NCBI GenBank assembly: GCA_022606425.2
Contig: JAHDVF020000051.1
Coordinates: 248,001-312,000 of the forward strand
DNA from: Lepidostoma basale
Lineage: Eukaryota; Arthropoda; Insecta; Trichoptera; Lepidostomatidae
DNA: 64,000 nucleotides
Direction: 5' to 3'
Shown here: positions 9,867-20,099 of the stretch, one piece after another
How the letters are laid out: each line of letters opens with the position of its first letter
How positions within the stretch are numbered: the stretch's first letter is position 1
The notes under the pieces: model-generated
Told to the model about the DNA's origin: nothing
Database searches by the model: none
The model's input: the letters and a program-made list of their open reading frames with translations, nothing else
Position numbers and translations under genes: made by a program

Positions 9867-10822
9867 CAAATCAAATCAGTTTATTAACTCAATAGACATT
9901 ACAATCAGGAAAATGTTTAAGGCATCTATTAAGTACAGGTAAAATATCATAAAAATACAACAAAGTACCAGGAACGCATTAGAGATGGTTCGACATTAGG
10001 AAGACAAGATACTTTCTAAAGTCAATAGTATTTGCCCCCTGAACGTACCTTCACTAACATGAAAGACGTCGATCTCCGAGGAGACCGCGTTCAGCAGACT
10101 AATTGCTCTTCCACCGGTGTCACCAGAGGCAGATTGGTTCTGGCAGCCGGTAGGTAAAACAATCTGTGCTGTCGCTGTCGGAGATATCTATCGGGGACAA
10201 AAAGCCGAACACCCTCCAGTACGGCCGAGTTCTCGAAGTATCCCCTAATTAATCTAAAGAAATGGGTAATTAGATGTCCATCTCTTCGAAGCTGTAGAGA
10301 ATTGGTTCCGAGCATTCCCAAAAGAAATGCCGTGGGATAGAGCCAAGGATAGCTACCATACTCCCTCATGTAGAGATACCTCAGAAATTTTTTCTGAACC
10401 CTCTCCAGCATAACGGAATATCTCGCCTCGTGAGGACTCCATATCACAGAACCACTTTCGAGCCTGCTCCGAACCAATGCGTTGTATAGGACTCTGAGCA
10501 CATTGGGATCCCTGAAAACCCTTCCGGTCCGGACGATGAACCCCAACATCCTCAGTGCAATGCCACAAATCCTCTCGATATGTGCACGAAAAGTCAGCCT
10601 ACTCTCATAGATGATTCCGAGATCCTTCATCGTAGATACATGTGCCAGTTGCTGGTTGTTCATTGTGTATCTATGATATACAGTTCTCAATGCTCTAGTA
10701 AATGATAGCATAACGCATTTGGAGACATTGAATTGCATTTGATTACTGTGACTCCAGTCAACAACACCGTTGATGTCCGAAGAAGACGAAGAAGAGATTT
10801 GCAAGGAGGGAGATATTGGTCC
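9867..10822 (-). pseudogene. Jockey-like LINE, 5'-truncated
   Basis: The 3' tail is ATCAAATCAAATC at 9867-9880. The ORF at 10091-10804 encodes the reverse-transcriptase C-terminus: FNVSKCVMLSFTRAL, DLGIIYESRLTF, ALVRSRLESGSVIWSP, then LLGMLGTNSLQLRRDG and HRLFYLPAARTNLP. It is open for 237 residues. At least eight partial copies are in the window. It sits inside the Tigger element. Confidence 0.8.
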
Positions 10823-10936
10823 TATACATTCTGAAGCTTTTCAGTATTTAGATGTCACCATGAAGTGGTTTGAGAGTCAAGAAGAGTGTAATTCAGGACA
10901 ACTTGTATGATATGACACATTTTTAAACTATCAATT
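10823..10936 (+). pseudogene. Tigger transposase C-terminal end
   Basis: Continues the Tigger reading as GPIHSEAFQYLDVTMKWFES, the family's usual C-terminal 'al..l..WlEsQ' helix, after the Jockey insertion. It ends at a second LINE with target duplication AAACTATCAATT (10925-10936). Confidence 0.65.
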
Positions 10937-11422
10937 CTTCTTCTTCTCAAAGTGCCCTGTCAGGTCCCCCCGACGTTGGCGATCACTCTGGTAAACTCTT
11001 CCCTATCCTGCGCTGTCCGGAATAGCTCCTCCACAGTTCCGATTCCCGTCCATTCCCTCACATTGCGCAGGCAATAGGCCTTTTCCCTGCCCCCCTGCGA
11101 CCCTCTATTTTCCCTTCAAAATCAGATGCAGCAGGCGATACTTTTCTCCTCGTAGAACGTAACCCAGATGTGAAATCTTGCGGACTTTAATCAATGCCAG
11201 CAGCTCTCTATTTACTCCTGCACGATTCAGGACTTCTGTGTTCGTCACTCTGTCTGTCCATGGGATCCTGAACATTCTTCGGTGAAGCCACATTTCAAAT
11301 GCCTCTAACCGGTTCATTGTATTTACTTTTAATGTCCATGTCTCACACCCATATAACAGAACAGACCACACATAACACCTTAACATCCTCTGTCTTAGTT
11401 TTGAGTTGACAATGTTAAGTTG
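10937..11422 (-). pseudogene. RTE-like LINE with 12-bp target duplication
   Basis: The minus-strand ORF includes VWSVLLYGCETWTLKV, RLEAFEMWLHRRMFRIPW and LGYVLRGEKYRLL, and ends in a (GAAGAA) tail. AAACTATCAATT flanks it at 10925-10936 and 11423-11434, a clean target-site duplication. It is 5'-truncated to under 500 bp. A sister copy is at 37460-38080. Confidence 0.8.
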
Positions 11423-11520
11423 AAACTATCAATTAGAATGATTAAAACAGATAAATAGTTTGAGAAATCCTGCTTTAGATAATCGAGCCGATTTTTTTAA
11501 GACTGGTTACGAACCGGTTA
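11423..11520 (+). mobile_element. Tigger right-end remnant
   Basis: Beyond the second LINE, AT-rich sequence and a TTTAGATAATCGAGCCG stretch resemble the inner part of a pogo/Tigger end. The terminal CTACTG is not recognisable, so the right boundary is uncertain. Confidence 0.35.
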
Positions 11521-11654
11521 TTAAATTAGATTAGGACATCCCTGGTGCACTTTGCACTGGGTGTGATGTGTGCTGGGTTATTAGCAGCCATAACAGATAT
11601 CTGGCGATGGACACGAAATAGATAAACAGACTATTTGGTAATGGGTCCTTATTT

Positions 11655-12835
11655 AGAAACTGGTACCTTAGAGCCGACATTCAGGGATTTGTTTTGATTT
11701 AAAACTAGTACCTTAGAGCCGGCATTCAAGAATTTGTTTTGATTTTAAACTAGTACCTTAGAGTCGACATGCTGGGATTTGTTTTGATTTAAAACTGGTA
11801 CCTTAGAGCCGACATTCAGGGATTTATTTTGATTTAAAACTAGTACCATAGAGCCGACATTTAGGGATTTGTTTTGATTTAAAACTAGTATCTTAGAGCC
11901 GACATTCAGGGATTTGTTTTGATTCGAAACTAGTAACATAGAGCTGACACAAGTGGATTTGTTTTGATTTAAAACGTCGGCTCTAACGTACTAGTTTTAC
12001 ATCAAAGAAATCCTTGAATGTCGGCTCTAAGGTAGTTTTAAATCAAAACAAATGCCTAAATGTCGGCTCTAATGAACTAATTTTAAATCAAAACAAATCC
12101 CTGAATGTCGGCTCTAAGGTACTAGTTTTAAATCAAAACAAATCCCTGAATGTCGGCTCTAAGGTAGTTTTAAATCAAAACAAATGCCTAAATGTTGGCT
12201 CTAATGAACTAATTTTAAATCAAAACAAATCCCTGAATGTTGGCTCTAAGGTACTAGTTAAATCAAAACTATTTAAATCAAAACAAATCCCTGAATGTCG
12301 GCTCTAAGGTACTAGTTTGAAATCAAAACAAATCCCTGAATGTCGGCTCTAAGGTAGTTTTAAATCAAAACAAATGCCTAAATGTTGGCTCTAATGAACT
12401 AATTTTAAATCAAAACAAATCCCTGAATGTTGGCTCTAAGGTACTAGTTAAATCAAAACTATTTAAATCAAAACAAATCCCTGAATGTCGGCTCTAAGGT
12501 ACTAGTTTTAAATCAAAACAAATCCCTGAATGTCGGCTCTAAGGTAGTTTTAAATCAAAACAAATGCCTAAATGTTGGCTCTAATGAACTAATTTTAAAT
12601 CAAAACAAATCCCTGAATGTTGGCTCTAAGGTACTAGTTAAATCAAAACTATTTAAATCAAAACAAATCCCTGAATGTCGGCTCTAAGGTACTAGTTTGA
12701 AATCAAAACAAATCCCTGAATGTTGGCTCTAAGATACTAGTTTAAATCAAAACAAATCCCAGCGTGTCGGCTCTAAGGTACTAGTTTTAAATCAAAACAA
12801 ATCCCTGAATGTCGGCTTTAAAATATTAGTTTTAA
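11655..12835. repeat. Palindromic 45-bp satellite array
   Basis: About 26 copies of a 45-bp unit containing CAAAACAAATCCCTGAATG and TCGGCTCTAAGGTACTAG. Units left of about 11975 are in one orientation and units right of it in the other, so the array is a large inverted repeat. From about 12100 a 190-bp higher-order unit (four 45-mers with marker changes) repeats; the marker CTATTTAAATC is at 12269, 12459 and 12649. The open frames are a by-product of a period divisible by three. Confidence 0.9.
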
Positions 12836-13219
12836 AGAAGAAGACACAATTTATACATTACAAAAATAAATTTCAAAAAAGTGGAAACTTTAACCGTGAT
12901 GGACGTCCATTACCTGACCGGAAATGTGTTAAATGCACGTGTAAATAATATGCAATTATATCTAAAAATACTTTTTGATTATAGGATATCAAAATGTCGG
13001 GCTTACGAGTATACTCGTATACAGCGAACCCCTCTCGGGACCGGTACCTGGCCGATTGATACGAGGTTCCCGAGTAAAATAGAACCAATCAAAACCATTC
13101 TATAATACGAGTACATATTTCATCAGGTGTTAAACAATTAAGACGTTATTGCAGCTTATTTTATTTTATTGACTGTATATAGGTATTTACATAAATAAAC
13201 ACGAAAAAAATAAACATTA
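12836..13219. other. Intronic stretch without recognised features
   Basis: AT-rich intron of the dehydrogenase gene. A short GC-rich patch (CTCTCGGGACCGGTACCTGG near 13033) has no recognised match. No exon with splice borders was seen. Confidence 0.4.
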
Positions 13220-13345
13220 TGAAGTCTTGTACCAACTCTTATGTATGGAAGTGGCAAAAGAAGGATGAAAGTGAAATAAATGCAGTAGAAATGAGATCTC
13301 TTAGACGAATGTGTGGTAAATATGTATATGATAGTGTAGAATGAA
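13220..13345 (+). pseudogene. TTAG-tailed LINE, part 1
   Basis: Reads ATGTATGGAAGTGGC and NAVEMRSLRRMCG, the C-terminal reverse-transcriptase block, up to a target GTGTAGAATGAA. A SINE-like element interrupts it at 13346. Confidence 0.65.
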
Positions 13346-13509
13346 ACTAACTAACTAACTAACCATCACGCCGTCTCCCCGAAAGGGTAGGCAGAAAGAA
13401 TGGACTGTCACACTTTTACTGATGCGGCACTCCATCCTTCTCTTTTCGCCCCGCGGGAGACGCGGTGTGATGGGTTGCGAACCTCATCGCCACCAATAGG
13501 CATCTCCCG
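13346..13509 (-). mobile_element. SINE-like element with a LINE-derived 3' tail (copy C)
   Basis: Minus-strand copy of the element at 27440-27628 and 49525-49711, lacking the first about 20 bp. The 5' part has a B-box-like AGGTTCGCAACCC. The last about 65 bp (AGTGTGACAGTCCATTCTTT to the TTAG units) equal the 3' end of the LINE it landed in. It splits that LINE cleanly. Confidence 0.7.
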
Positions 13510-13835
13510 AAAATATAATAAATGAATGTGGTGCGAATGAAAGTGTTAAGAACAAAATAATTAATGGAACATTAAGATGTTTTGGACACATGGAGAGAAT
13601 GGTTAAAAAAATTATATATTAACGATGTAAATGGAACTAGAAATAGAGGAAGACCAAGGAAAACGTGCCACGATCAAATAAATCAAATATTGAATGCCGG
13701 CCACGTGAGGAGCCGGAGAAATCGACGTGCGTGCATGACACGATGTATGAATGTTGAGGACGCGAGAGAAGTATGTCAGGAAAGAAAGTGTGACAGTCCA
13801 TTCTTTCTACGTGATGGTTAGTTAGTTAGTTTCAG
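13510..13835 (+). pseudogene. TTAG-tailed LINE, part 2
   Basis: Continues the LINE after the SINE-like insertion with a region like NKIINGTLRCFGHMERM, then KLYINDVNGTRNRGRPRK and NVEDAREVCQERK, and ends GTTAGTTAGTTAG. Confidence 0.7.
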
Positions 13836-14062
13836 TAAAGAATACAAATATATTCCAAATAATATCACTCGACTTTGTACTGTTCTTTTTACATGCACAA
13901 TATATGAAAATGTATTTTCTTTTGTTGAAAATTTGCATCGTAATGCGAAGACGATCACAAAAAATGAAAGTGCACAAACGTAAAAAGAACGCATCTCCCG
14001 CCGCGAGTGAAAACAGAAAGCATCCAACGATTATCTCGGAACTAGTTCAAATGTTGACCTAC

Positions 14063-14356
14063 CATTTCTCCGAGCGGTTTCTTGTTGCTTTTTCTTATTT
14101 GTGAAATGGCTTCGTTCGCAGTGTCCATGTTGCGGCAAGCGAAAATGACCCTTCCGCCTCTCTTCGCAAGGGCCGCGGCGGTCTCGAAGCCGATGCCAGA
14201 ATTGGCGCCGGTTATCAAAAACGTCTTTCCCTTTAAACTGTCGCGAGACTTGCACCAGCCCCACTTGCTCTGCAAATACAATCTCACCGAAATGATTAGC
14301 ACAAACAGCAGCACGACGGGAACCGCGACGTAAACCGGCGTCAGATCGGCCTCCAT
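14063..14356 (-). CDS. Retinol-dehydrogenase-like SDR, exon 1
   Basis: The start ATG at 14356 encodes [20 protein letters not shown], an N-terminal membrane anchor. After a basic [15 protein letters not shown] linker comes the Rossmann start [13 protein letters not shown] (TGxxxGxG cofactor loop) and [14 protein letters not shown], whose Arg after the second strand suggests NADP preference. The exon ends ...KKPLGEM before a GTAGGT donor (14062), in phase 0 with exon 2 (7336). No start further upstream is in frame. The family is usually 300-330 residues, so the three exons here hold about four fifths of it. Confidence 0.93.
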
Positions 14357-14543
14357 GTCCGCTAATGATAATACGCAAACTGCGGACTGCGATGTGAGCT
14401 ATTTAAAAGTAGAAATCATATCAAACGGCATTCCGCGCGGCTCGCGTCTGTCGCTAGTGAGGGGGCGTCGGCGATTGCGATAAAATTCGCAAATATCGAT
14501 ATTTATTGTAGGTAGGTACTTAAATAAAAAAATGTGTCCCTTT

Positions 14544-14980
14544 TGTTACGAAGATTTTGGCGTCACGGGGTGAAAATGAAGATTACCCGTATTTCACTCC
14601 CGATCTCGAACCAATCTACACAACGTGTTGCCCAGTGTTTACTCGCCAATGTGATTATTATTATTATGTTAATTGAGATTGCTCCGGGATGTATAGTGAT
14701 ATGAGATTGAAACCAATATTTACTATTTACAATTATATTTAAGCACACAAACATACAATATAACAAAAAGAAAGAAACAAGATTACTTATAAATTAAACA
14801 GGACTTACTCGCTATTCGTTGGCCAACGAATTAAAACTACTCCGTCACTGAATAACACTACTTGATCTCTGGCGAGGACCGACGCTGACGGAAGCTGGCG
14901 TGACGGCCCCGCTGGTTGGGCCAGCACGAGGACTGCCTAGTGCAATCTCACCGATTATGCCATGAAACATGGCTATATCA
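14544..14980. repeat. TG..CA-bounded LTR-like repeat, copy I
   Basis: Starts TGTTACGAAGATTTTGGCG and ends CATGGCTATATCA. It shares GCTCCGGGATGTA and ACCAATATTTACTATTTAC with copies II (14984 on) and III (34105-35027). TG..CA ends suggest an LTR or LTR-derived element, but no internal gag/pol is present. Confidence 0.5.
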
Positions 14981-14983
14981 CTT

Positions 14984-15099
14984 TGTTAGGAGGGATGTTG
15001 GCGTCACGGCGTGAAAAATGAATTTGTGAACTCCTTCACTCCCGATCTCGAACAACTCCCAACGTTTGCCCATGTGATTCGCCAAAGTTAACATTATAT
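14984..15099. repeat. LTR-like repeat, copy II, left part
   Basis: Begins TGTTAGGAGGGATGTTGGCG three bases after copy I ends and stops at TTAACATTATAT, where a foldback element is inserted. It resumes at 15628. Confidence 0.5.
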
Positions 15100-15627
15100 G
15101 AATTGTATCTCAATAGAGACGAAGATGCAAATTGGAAACAGAATATGGTGATCGAGGTGTTTACAGAACTTATGACCTGTCATTGGTTGGGTTAAAGCGC
15201 ACGCTTTAAATACAACATTCCCCATTCCACATTTTCTTATGACCGCCATCTCTGACAAATTTTTGGAAGTTGTGTATATATGAACACCACACTTCACATG
15301 GTAGTTTCAATCTACACACTAACGCCATTTATGAACTACCATGTGAAGTGTGGTGTTACAGATTAACATATATACAACTTCCAAACATTACTCAGACATG
15401 GTGGTCATAAGAAAAGGTGGAATGGGGAGTGTTGTATTACATAAAGCCTGCGCTTTAACCCAACCAATGACAGGTCATAAGTCCTGTAAACACCTCGATC
15501 ACCATATTCTGTTTCCAATTTGCATCCTCGTCTCTATTGAGATACAATTAATCCTTGAATTGATAACCCGCAACGGCTAAAATCCAGTATTCGTCTACAA
15601 GTATTTGTATACATTCAAAATGTTGTA
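15100..15627. mobile_element. Foldback element with about 205-bp inverted arms
   Basis: Arms at about 15102-15306 and 15334-15548 are inverted copies with a 27-bp spacer, plus about 80 bp of non-repeated sequence on the right. TTAACATTATAT flanks the insertion at 15088-15099 and 15628-15639. Similar reading frames on the two arms are an artefact of the palindrome. Confidence 0.75.
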
Positions 15628-16330
15628 TTAACATTATATTATATGAGATATGCTCCGGGATGTACTCGTATTATGATATGAGATTGAAACCAATATTTAC
15701 TATTTACAAATTACATTTATTTAAAACAAAAATACATACAAAAAAAAAATTACGATCTAAAGAGGACTTGCATGCTAAAAGCTGGTCAGCTTACTTAATT
15801 CACTGCGTAATGCTACTATCCTCGGGACAGCAGCGCCGAGTTGGGGTTGCGTTCATCCGTCCGCGTACGAGGAACGTGTGAGGCGGACGATGGGGGAGAG
15901 CCGTGGATGCTGGAGCCAACCTGGCCTCCGCCGCAGAGATCGGGCGAAGCAGACGACAGCGAAGGGTGACGTGGAGGCTGGCCGGATCTGAGGCAGCCGG
16001 TACCTGGCTGCTGTTAGCGTCAATGTGGACGGCGACGGACCGCGTCAGGCGGCTTGGCATCCTCTTCCGTCCGCACCACGAGGGCCGTGCGAGGCGGACG
16101 AAGAAGGGAAGAGCGTGGAAGCGAAAGCCGATCTGGTCTCCGGTTCTTCAGAAGCGTGGTCTCGTCCGGCCCTGGCGTGGTCAAAATGGCGGGAACGCCC
16201 TTGGCCGACCCGGCGACCAGCGGGGCGCCGGGGAGCAGCACGTCTGCCTCTTCGGGAGTCTGATTTCTAAGTCCAGGCGGTCCGACTCCGGTCATTTTCA
16301 TAGACTTCCTTTGTCAAAAAAATAAGGCCG
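15628..16330. repeat. LTR-like repeat, copy II, right part with GC-rich tract
   Basis: Resumes with GCTCCGGGATGTACTCG and ACCAATATTTACTATTTAC, then passes into a 450-bp GC-rich tract (15830-16280). That tract has open frames in several phases but no recognised domain. Copy III has a GC-rich tract in the same position. It ends near CTTTGTCAAAAAAATAAG. Confidence 0.4.
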
Positions 16331-16357
16331 CGCGTGTTGCCGCTCGCCATATCCGGT

Positions 16358-16420
16358 CGGCAGTGCTTAAAGTTATTTGCTAACAAAACATTTGGCAGTG
16401 CTTAAAGTTATTTGCTAACT
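16358..16420. repeat. Tandem duplication of a 26-bp segment
   Basis: GGCAGTGCTTAAAGTTATTT occurs twice, about 33 bp apart, each followed by GCTAAC. No function inferred. Confidence 0.6.
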
Positions 16421-16439
16421 TACACATCAATTATTTAGT

Positions 16440-16735
16440 AAAATTGATAAAGAGATCTAATACATGCGTTGTTGAAATGTATAGTAGAACAATAAGCAAT
16501 CTTAATGATCCTTTCATTATTTTGTTTATAACACTTTCATTCACACGGCATTCACTTCTTATATTTCCATTTGACACTTCATCATGTACAGATTTACCAC
16601 ACATTTGTCTTAAGGATCTCATTTCTGCATTCATTCTACTTTCATACACATTTTCCCAAATCCATGCTTCACATCCATACATAAGAGTCAGTACAAGAAC
16701 ACCATTGTGCACTGACATTAGTCAGATTAACCCTC
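16440..16735 (-). pseudogene. TTAG-family LINE fragment
   Basis: The minus-strand reading MSVHNGVLVLTLMYGCEAW, MRSLRQMCGKSVHDEVSNG and NESVINKIMKGSLR is the LINE C-terminal block. Both ends are truncated and no tail is present. Confidence 0.65.
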
Positions 16736-17368
16736 CCTTCCCTGTGATGGGTATCTTCTACACGTTGCTTCTAATAACCATCAATATCTCTATAAATATA
16801 ATTAATACAAGGTTAAGATTTTAGGTATTCCTCCATAATATATTTACGCATTGATTTAAAAAATAATATTAATAATAATCAAAATTTATCGGGTACATCG
16901 GAGGCATTTTGTGAAAATCAAAAACAAAGTTGCGTATAAACAGTATATTCAGTGCGCTACACTATATTCGCATCTCACTCTTGCATATGTTCTAGCTCAA
17001 TGTTCTCACTCTCGCCGTCCCGCCGCGCCGGCAGTAGCGGCAGTCGCTTTCGGGCTTGCAACCAGAGCGGGTCTATGCCCGTTCCGTGAGCGTTGCCAGA
17101 TGGTTTTTTAATGTTTTTAGTAATCAAATCTCAATTATTATAATTTTTTACTTAAATTATAATTATATAAGGGGATTAGCTATGAATGTTCCTATTTTTC
17201 CAATTTAAAAACGCAAATTTTTTAACGCATACTGACTACCCTACACCGGAACGCACGTTTTTATTTTAGCACCGTAAGGGAAAGGTTAATAAGTCGTGCG
17301 AATGAGGATTTCGAGCGTGTGTTTATTGATTATCTGATATCCAAGGAAAACCGGCGGCCTCTGTTCAC
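16736..17368. other. Intergenic or intronic stretch, nothing recognised
   Basis: AT-rich, with one short GC-rich island at 17010-17100. No splice-bounded open segment or known repeat could be defended. Confidence 0.35.
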
Positions 17369-17611
17369 CCATCTGCAACGAGACTGGTATTTATAACCGC
17401 TCTGGTGAGAGCCTCGAGACGGGCCTCTCCTGCCCTGGTCCTGGCAGCTTCCAGGCCACGCAGGACCCCGAGCAGACCCCGGGTGGATGCCACCAGCGAG
17501 GACACGCCCTCCGCCATCCCTTCCAGGTCTGGCCGACCCCGCAGGAAAGCAGCATCCTCCTCAGACAGTTGCCCCTCCTCCCACTCAGCACCTGGATTGA
17601 CTTTTAATGTC
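17369..17611 (-). CDS. Coiled-coil protein, exon 3 in window
   Basis: Acceptor TTATTTCCAG before 17611, donor GTGAAC after 17369. It joins exon 2 through a split GG-G codon and encodes TLKVNPGAEWEEGQLSEEDA followed by a leucine/alanine/arginine-rich helix (LLGVLRGLEAARTRAGEARL). Ends in phase 2, so at least one further exon is expected downstream. Unlike the flanking AT-rich DNA it is GC-rich, as expected for coding sequence. No family is certain; helical layout and exon 2 (E...W..L) loosely recall Mis12-complex kinetochore subunits such as DSN1. Confidence 0.7.
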
Positions 17612-17769
17612 CTGGAAATAAATTCAACAATAAATAGGGTGTACAAATTAAAATTTTATCAGTAGTGTGATGAGTAGGGCTCGGATTTGTATATTAATCT
17701 ATATTCTCTAATGTCATGTTTACTGTTATGTATTATCTTTGACATAATATTTATTGTATAATTACAATG

Positions 17770-18360
17770 GAGGAGGAAGTATGGAAGAAGATGAAGCAAG
17801 CAGATTCAACAAGGTAAGGGGAGCTTTCGTTATGCTTCGCCCTGTATGGCGTTCCAGTATCATTTCGAGAAAGCTCAAGCTCCAAATATTCAGCAGTAGC
17901 GTTAAAAGCGTACTGTTGTACGGATGTGAGACTTGGAAATCTACGGCGGATATTATTGTAAAACTCCAGGTGTTTATATAAATAGGTGTCTTCGCTCAAT
18001 ATTCAAGACCTCTTGGCCCCAAACAGTGTCAAATGCCGTTCTCTGGACCATGGCGGGCGAAAAGCCAATTAGAGAACAAGTCGCTAGACACAAATGGCAG
18101 TGGATCGGTCACACTCTGAGACGGAACCCAGCCCGCATCGCTCAGGGCGCACTACACTGGTCCCCTATAAGGAGAAAGAGGAAGCGATGCAGACCTAAAG
18201 CCACCTGGAGAAGAGCCCTGCAGGACGAGTTAAAGGCAGCAGGCCTCACTTAGGATGATGTTAGGCATCAGGCATGCGATAGAGTCGGGTAGAGAAGGTT
18301 CCTTGAGGCTCTATGCACCACGGAGGTGTGACAGGACAAAAAGAAGAAGAAGCGATAATT
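17770..18360 (+). pseudogene. RTE-like LINE C-terminal fragment
   Basis: Reads KSVLLYGCETWKSTADII, then (one frame on) [37 protein letters not shown] and KRKRCRPKATWRRALQDELK, ending in GAAGAAGAAG. Copies: 26755-27045 (plus) and 60439-60730 (minus). A frameshift near 17960 splits it. Confidence 0.75.
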
Positions 18361-18367
18361 ACAATTA

Positions 18368-18500
18368 CAGTGGAGCCTCTCATAACGAGAATAATTCGTT
18401 CCAGAATCTTACTCATTATGGAAAACACTCATAAGCGAAACAGTTTTTCACCTATAAATCACAGTATAAAATACGATAATGCATTCCTTGCAGTAAAAAT
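18368..18500 (+). mobile_element. Pogo-like MITE left end
   Basis: Starts CAGTGGAGCCTCTCATAACG and continues AGAATAATTCGTTCCAGAAT, the same sequence as at 29874-29935 and 60735-60790. The right end is not found nearby. Confidence 0.5.
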
Positions 18501-18519
18501 ATTTTATTTTTAGTTTTAA

Positions 18520-18955
18520 TGTGTGTAGATAGTGTCGAATGAAAATATAGGAAGTGAATACTGTGCGAATTTTCATTTCATTTATTTTGATAATAATCAC
18601 AAACATTACAGACATACAATTCCAAATCGTTTGCAATTACATTATAAACAGAGAAGCATTAAAAAAAAAATAAGCTTAAGAGTATATAAGCGTAAGAATG
18701 AAAGTGTTATGAATAAAATAATGAAAGGATCAATAAGATGGTTTGGACACATGGAAAGAATGAATGAAGAAAGAATCTAAACTAGAAATAGAGGAAGACC
18801 GAAGGAAACGTGGCACAAATACTAAATATGGGCCAAGTGAGGACACGGAGAAATCCAAGTGCGTGCATGACAGTAAATGTTGAGGAAACAAGGGATGTCT
18901 ATATTCTGCGTCTACCCCTACGGTGGAACGAAGTGGTTAGTTAGTTTGGTTTTGG
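18520..18955 (+). pseudogene. TTAG-tailed LINE split by another LINE tail
   Basis: Left piece 18520-18568 (GTGTCGAATGAAAATATAGG) and right piece from about 18690 (NESVMNKIMKGSIRWFGHME, then the tail GTTAGTTAG). The gap holds a minus-strand LINE 3' end with a CATTTCATTT tail (18569-18670), whose plus-strand sister is at 37617-37838. Confidence 0.6.
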
Positions 18956-18967
18956 AAAAGGGCTCAC

Positions 18968-19051
18968 CCTCTGATGCGGCGGCAGGCCAGCTTGTGTGAA
19001 CGAGACAGCTCTTCCCAAGCGCCCTTCTCTGTATTCAGCCGCTCCATGTAC
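18968..19051 (-). CDS. Coiled-coil protein, exon 2 in window
   Basis: Acceptor TTTTCTCCAG before 19051, donor GTGAGCC after 18968. The first base completes a Lys codon begun in exon 1; it then reads YMERLNTEKGAWEELSRSHK and LACRRIR, ending GG of a Gly codon. Phases fit on both sides (1+81+2 bases). The E..AWEEL pattern suggests a helix. It is too short to be found as a long ORF. Confidence 0.72.
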
Positions 19052-19089
19052 CTGGAGAAAATAAGATCATTGTAATAATTTTCAAACAT

Positions 19090-19330
19090 GTGTAGTGTGA
19101 GGTGGTTCGGTGTGCAAGTGAAAAGTCAGAGGTTGGTTGGTACACAGTTATTTATTTCGGCACAGACAAGTGTATCACAATAGATAGGGCGAGAGCGTTC
19201 GAGCGGACGCGTGTCGCTCGGCCGAAGGACGCGGTAATAAGCCCGGAGCAAAGACGGGGTCCTTGTCTCCAGGGGGCGCTATGCTGCTGCCAGCATACTA
19301 GCGCCATAGGTTAGGTAGGGGGGATGGGAT
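19090..19330. repeat. Dispersed repeat related to 52090-52230
   Basis: Shares the GGGCGAGAG..CGAG..CG start, GGACGCGGTA and TTGTCTCCAG...GCTATGCTG with 52090-52230. Both copies are diverged and non-coding. Confidence 0.4.
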
Positions 19331-19374
19331 TAATCTTCCCAGTCCCACACATGTATAATAAGTAATAAATACCA

Positions 19375-19500
19375 GAAGCTATAACTGCCACACCGAAGAT
19401 TCCAGGTTCCATTCCCGGCTACAACACAGTGATTGTCACATTGTTCTGGTGTGAAATTCACGTGACGATAAAATGGCGTTAGATTTTAATTAAAATATTT
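19375..19500 (+). mobile_element. tRNA-derived SINE copy
   Basis: Has a degenerate B box (GGTTCCATTCCC), then CAGTGATTGTCACATTGTTC and ACGTGACGATAAAATGGCG, the SINE body also seen at 3131-3172. Related 3' sequence resumes near 19865-19915 after a MITE. Confidence 0.55.
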
Positions 19501-19624
19501 TTTTTTTGTAAAAAATCCTTTTAAAATGTATATTTAGTCAAAATCCACTAATTTTTATGACTTCGGCTGGTTTCGGCAGCTCACTGCCATTTTCTGATAC
19601 TTACATATAAAATTTTGCTAGGTT

Positions 19625-19858
19625 TATATCGCCTCTTTGCAAGAATAACGTGTTATCTCAAAAAAATTAAAAATGAAACAAGATACCCATCTGAAAGAGA
19701 CAAAGTGACAACACAATATACCACTATTGTGTTGTCTCTTTCCCTCATAAATTCTCTCTTTTTCACTTTAAAAATACCATGTTTTTGTAGAAAATAAAGT
19801 GGAACACGGCGGATTTGATTTTCGAAATTTCACATTATTCTTGCAAAGAGGCGATATA
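19625..19858. mobile_element. MITE, 234 bp, about 27-bp inverted ends
   Basis: Ends TATATCGCCTCTTTGCAAGA and TCTTGCAAAGAGGCGATATA are inverted copies. Inside is a second hairpin (GACAACACAATA...TATTGTGTTGTC style). It interrupts SINE-like sequence. No ORF. Confidence 0.75.
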
Positions 19859-20099
19859 TGAAATGAAATGGCGATAGATTAGCGCACGTCACGAGAATCA
19901 ATATGATAGCTATACCCTTTACATATATTTGGCTTGCGCAACAACTCAGTCAGTCATCAGTTGTTTGTAACACCTGGTGACGCCGACATAGGCTGGCAAA
20001 ACAGCTGTCGCCAAAATCACATAAAAAATAAATTGTGAGACGTATAATCTTGGATATTGTCTTTTCGGGAGTACCAGCCCGAAGGCTATTGCTCCCTCA

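Noticed and set aside
11745..12307. ORFs with repeated LNQNKSLNVGSK units
   Set aside because: These are translations of a 45-bp satellite whose period is a multiple of three; the same occurs in both orientations.
15094..15580. Two similar ORFs suggesting a duplicated small gene
   Set aside because: They are the two arms of one inverted repeat read outward and inward; no start or splice evidence.
15800..16325. Overlapping Arg/Pro/Gly-rich ORFs in all phases
   Set aside because: GC-rich repeat tract with few stop codons; no frame has protein-like composition or a known motif.
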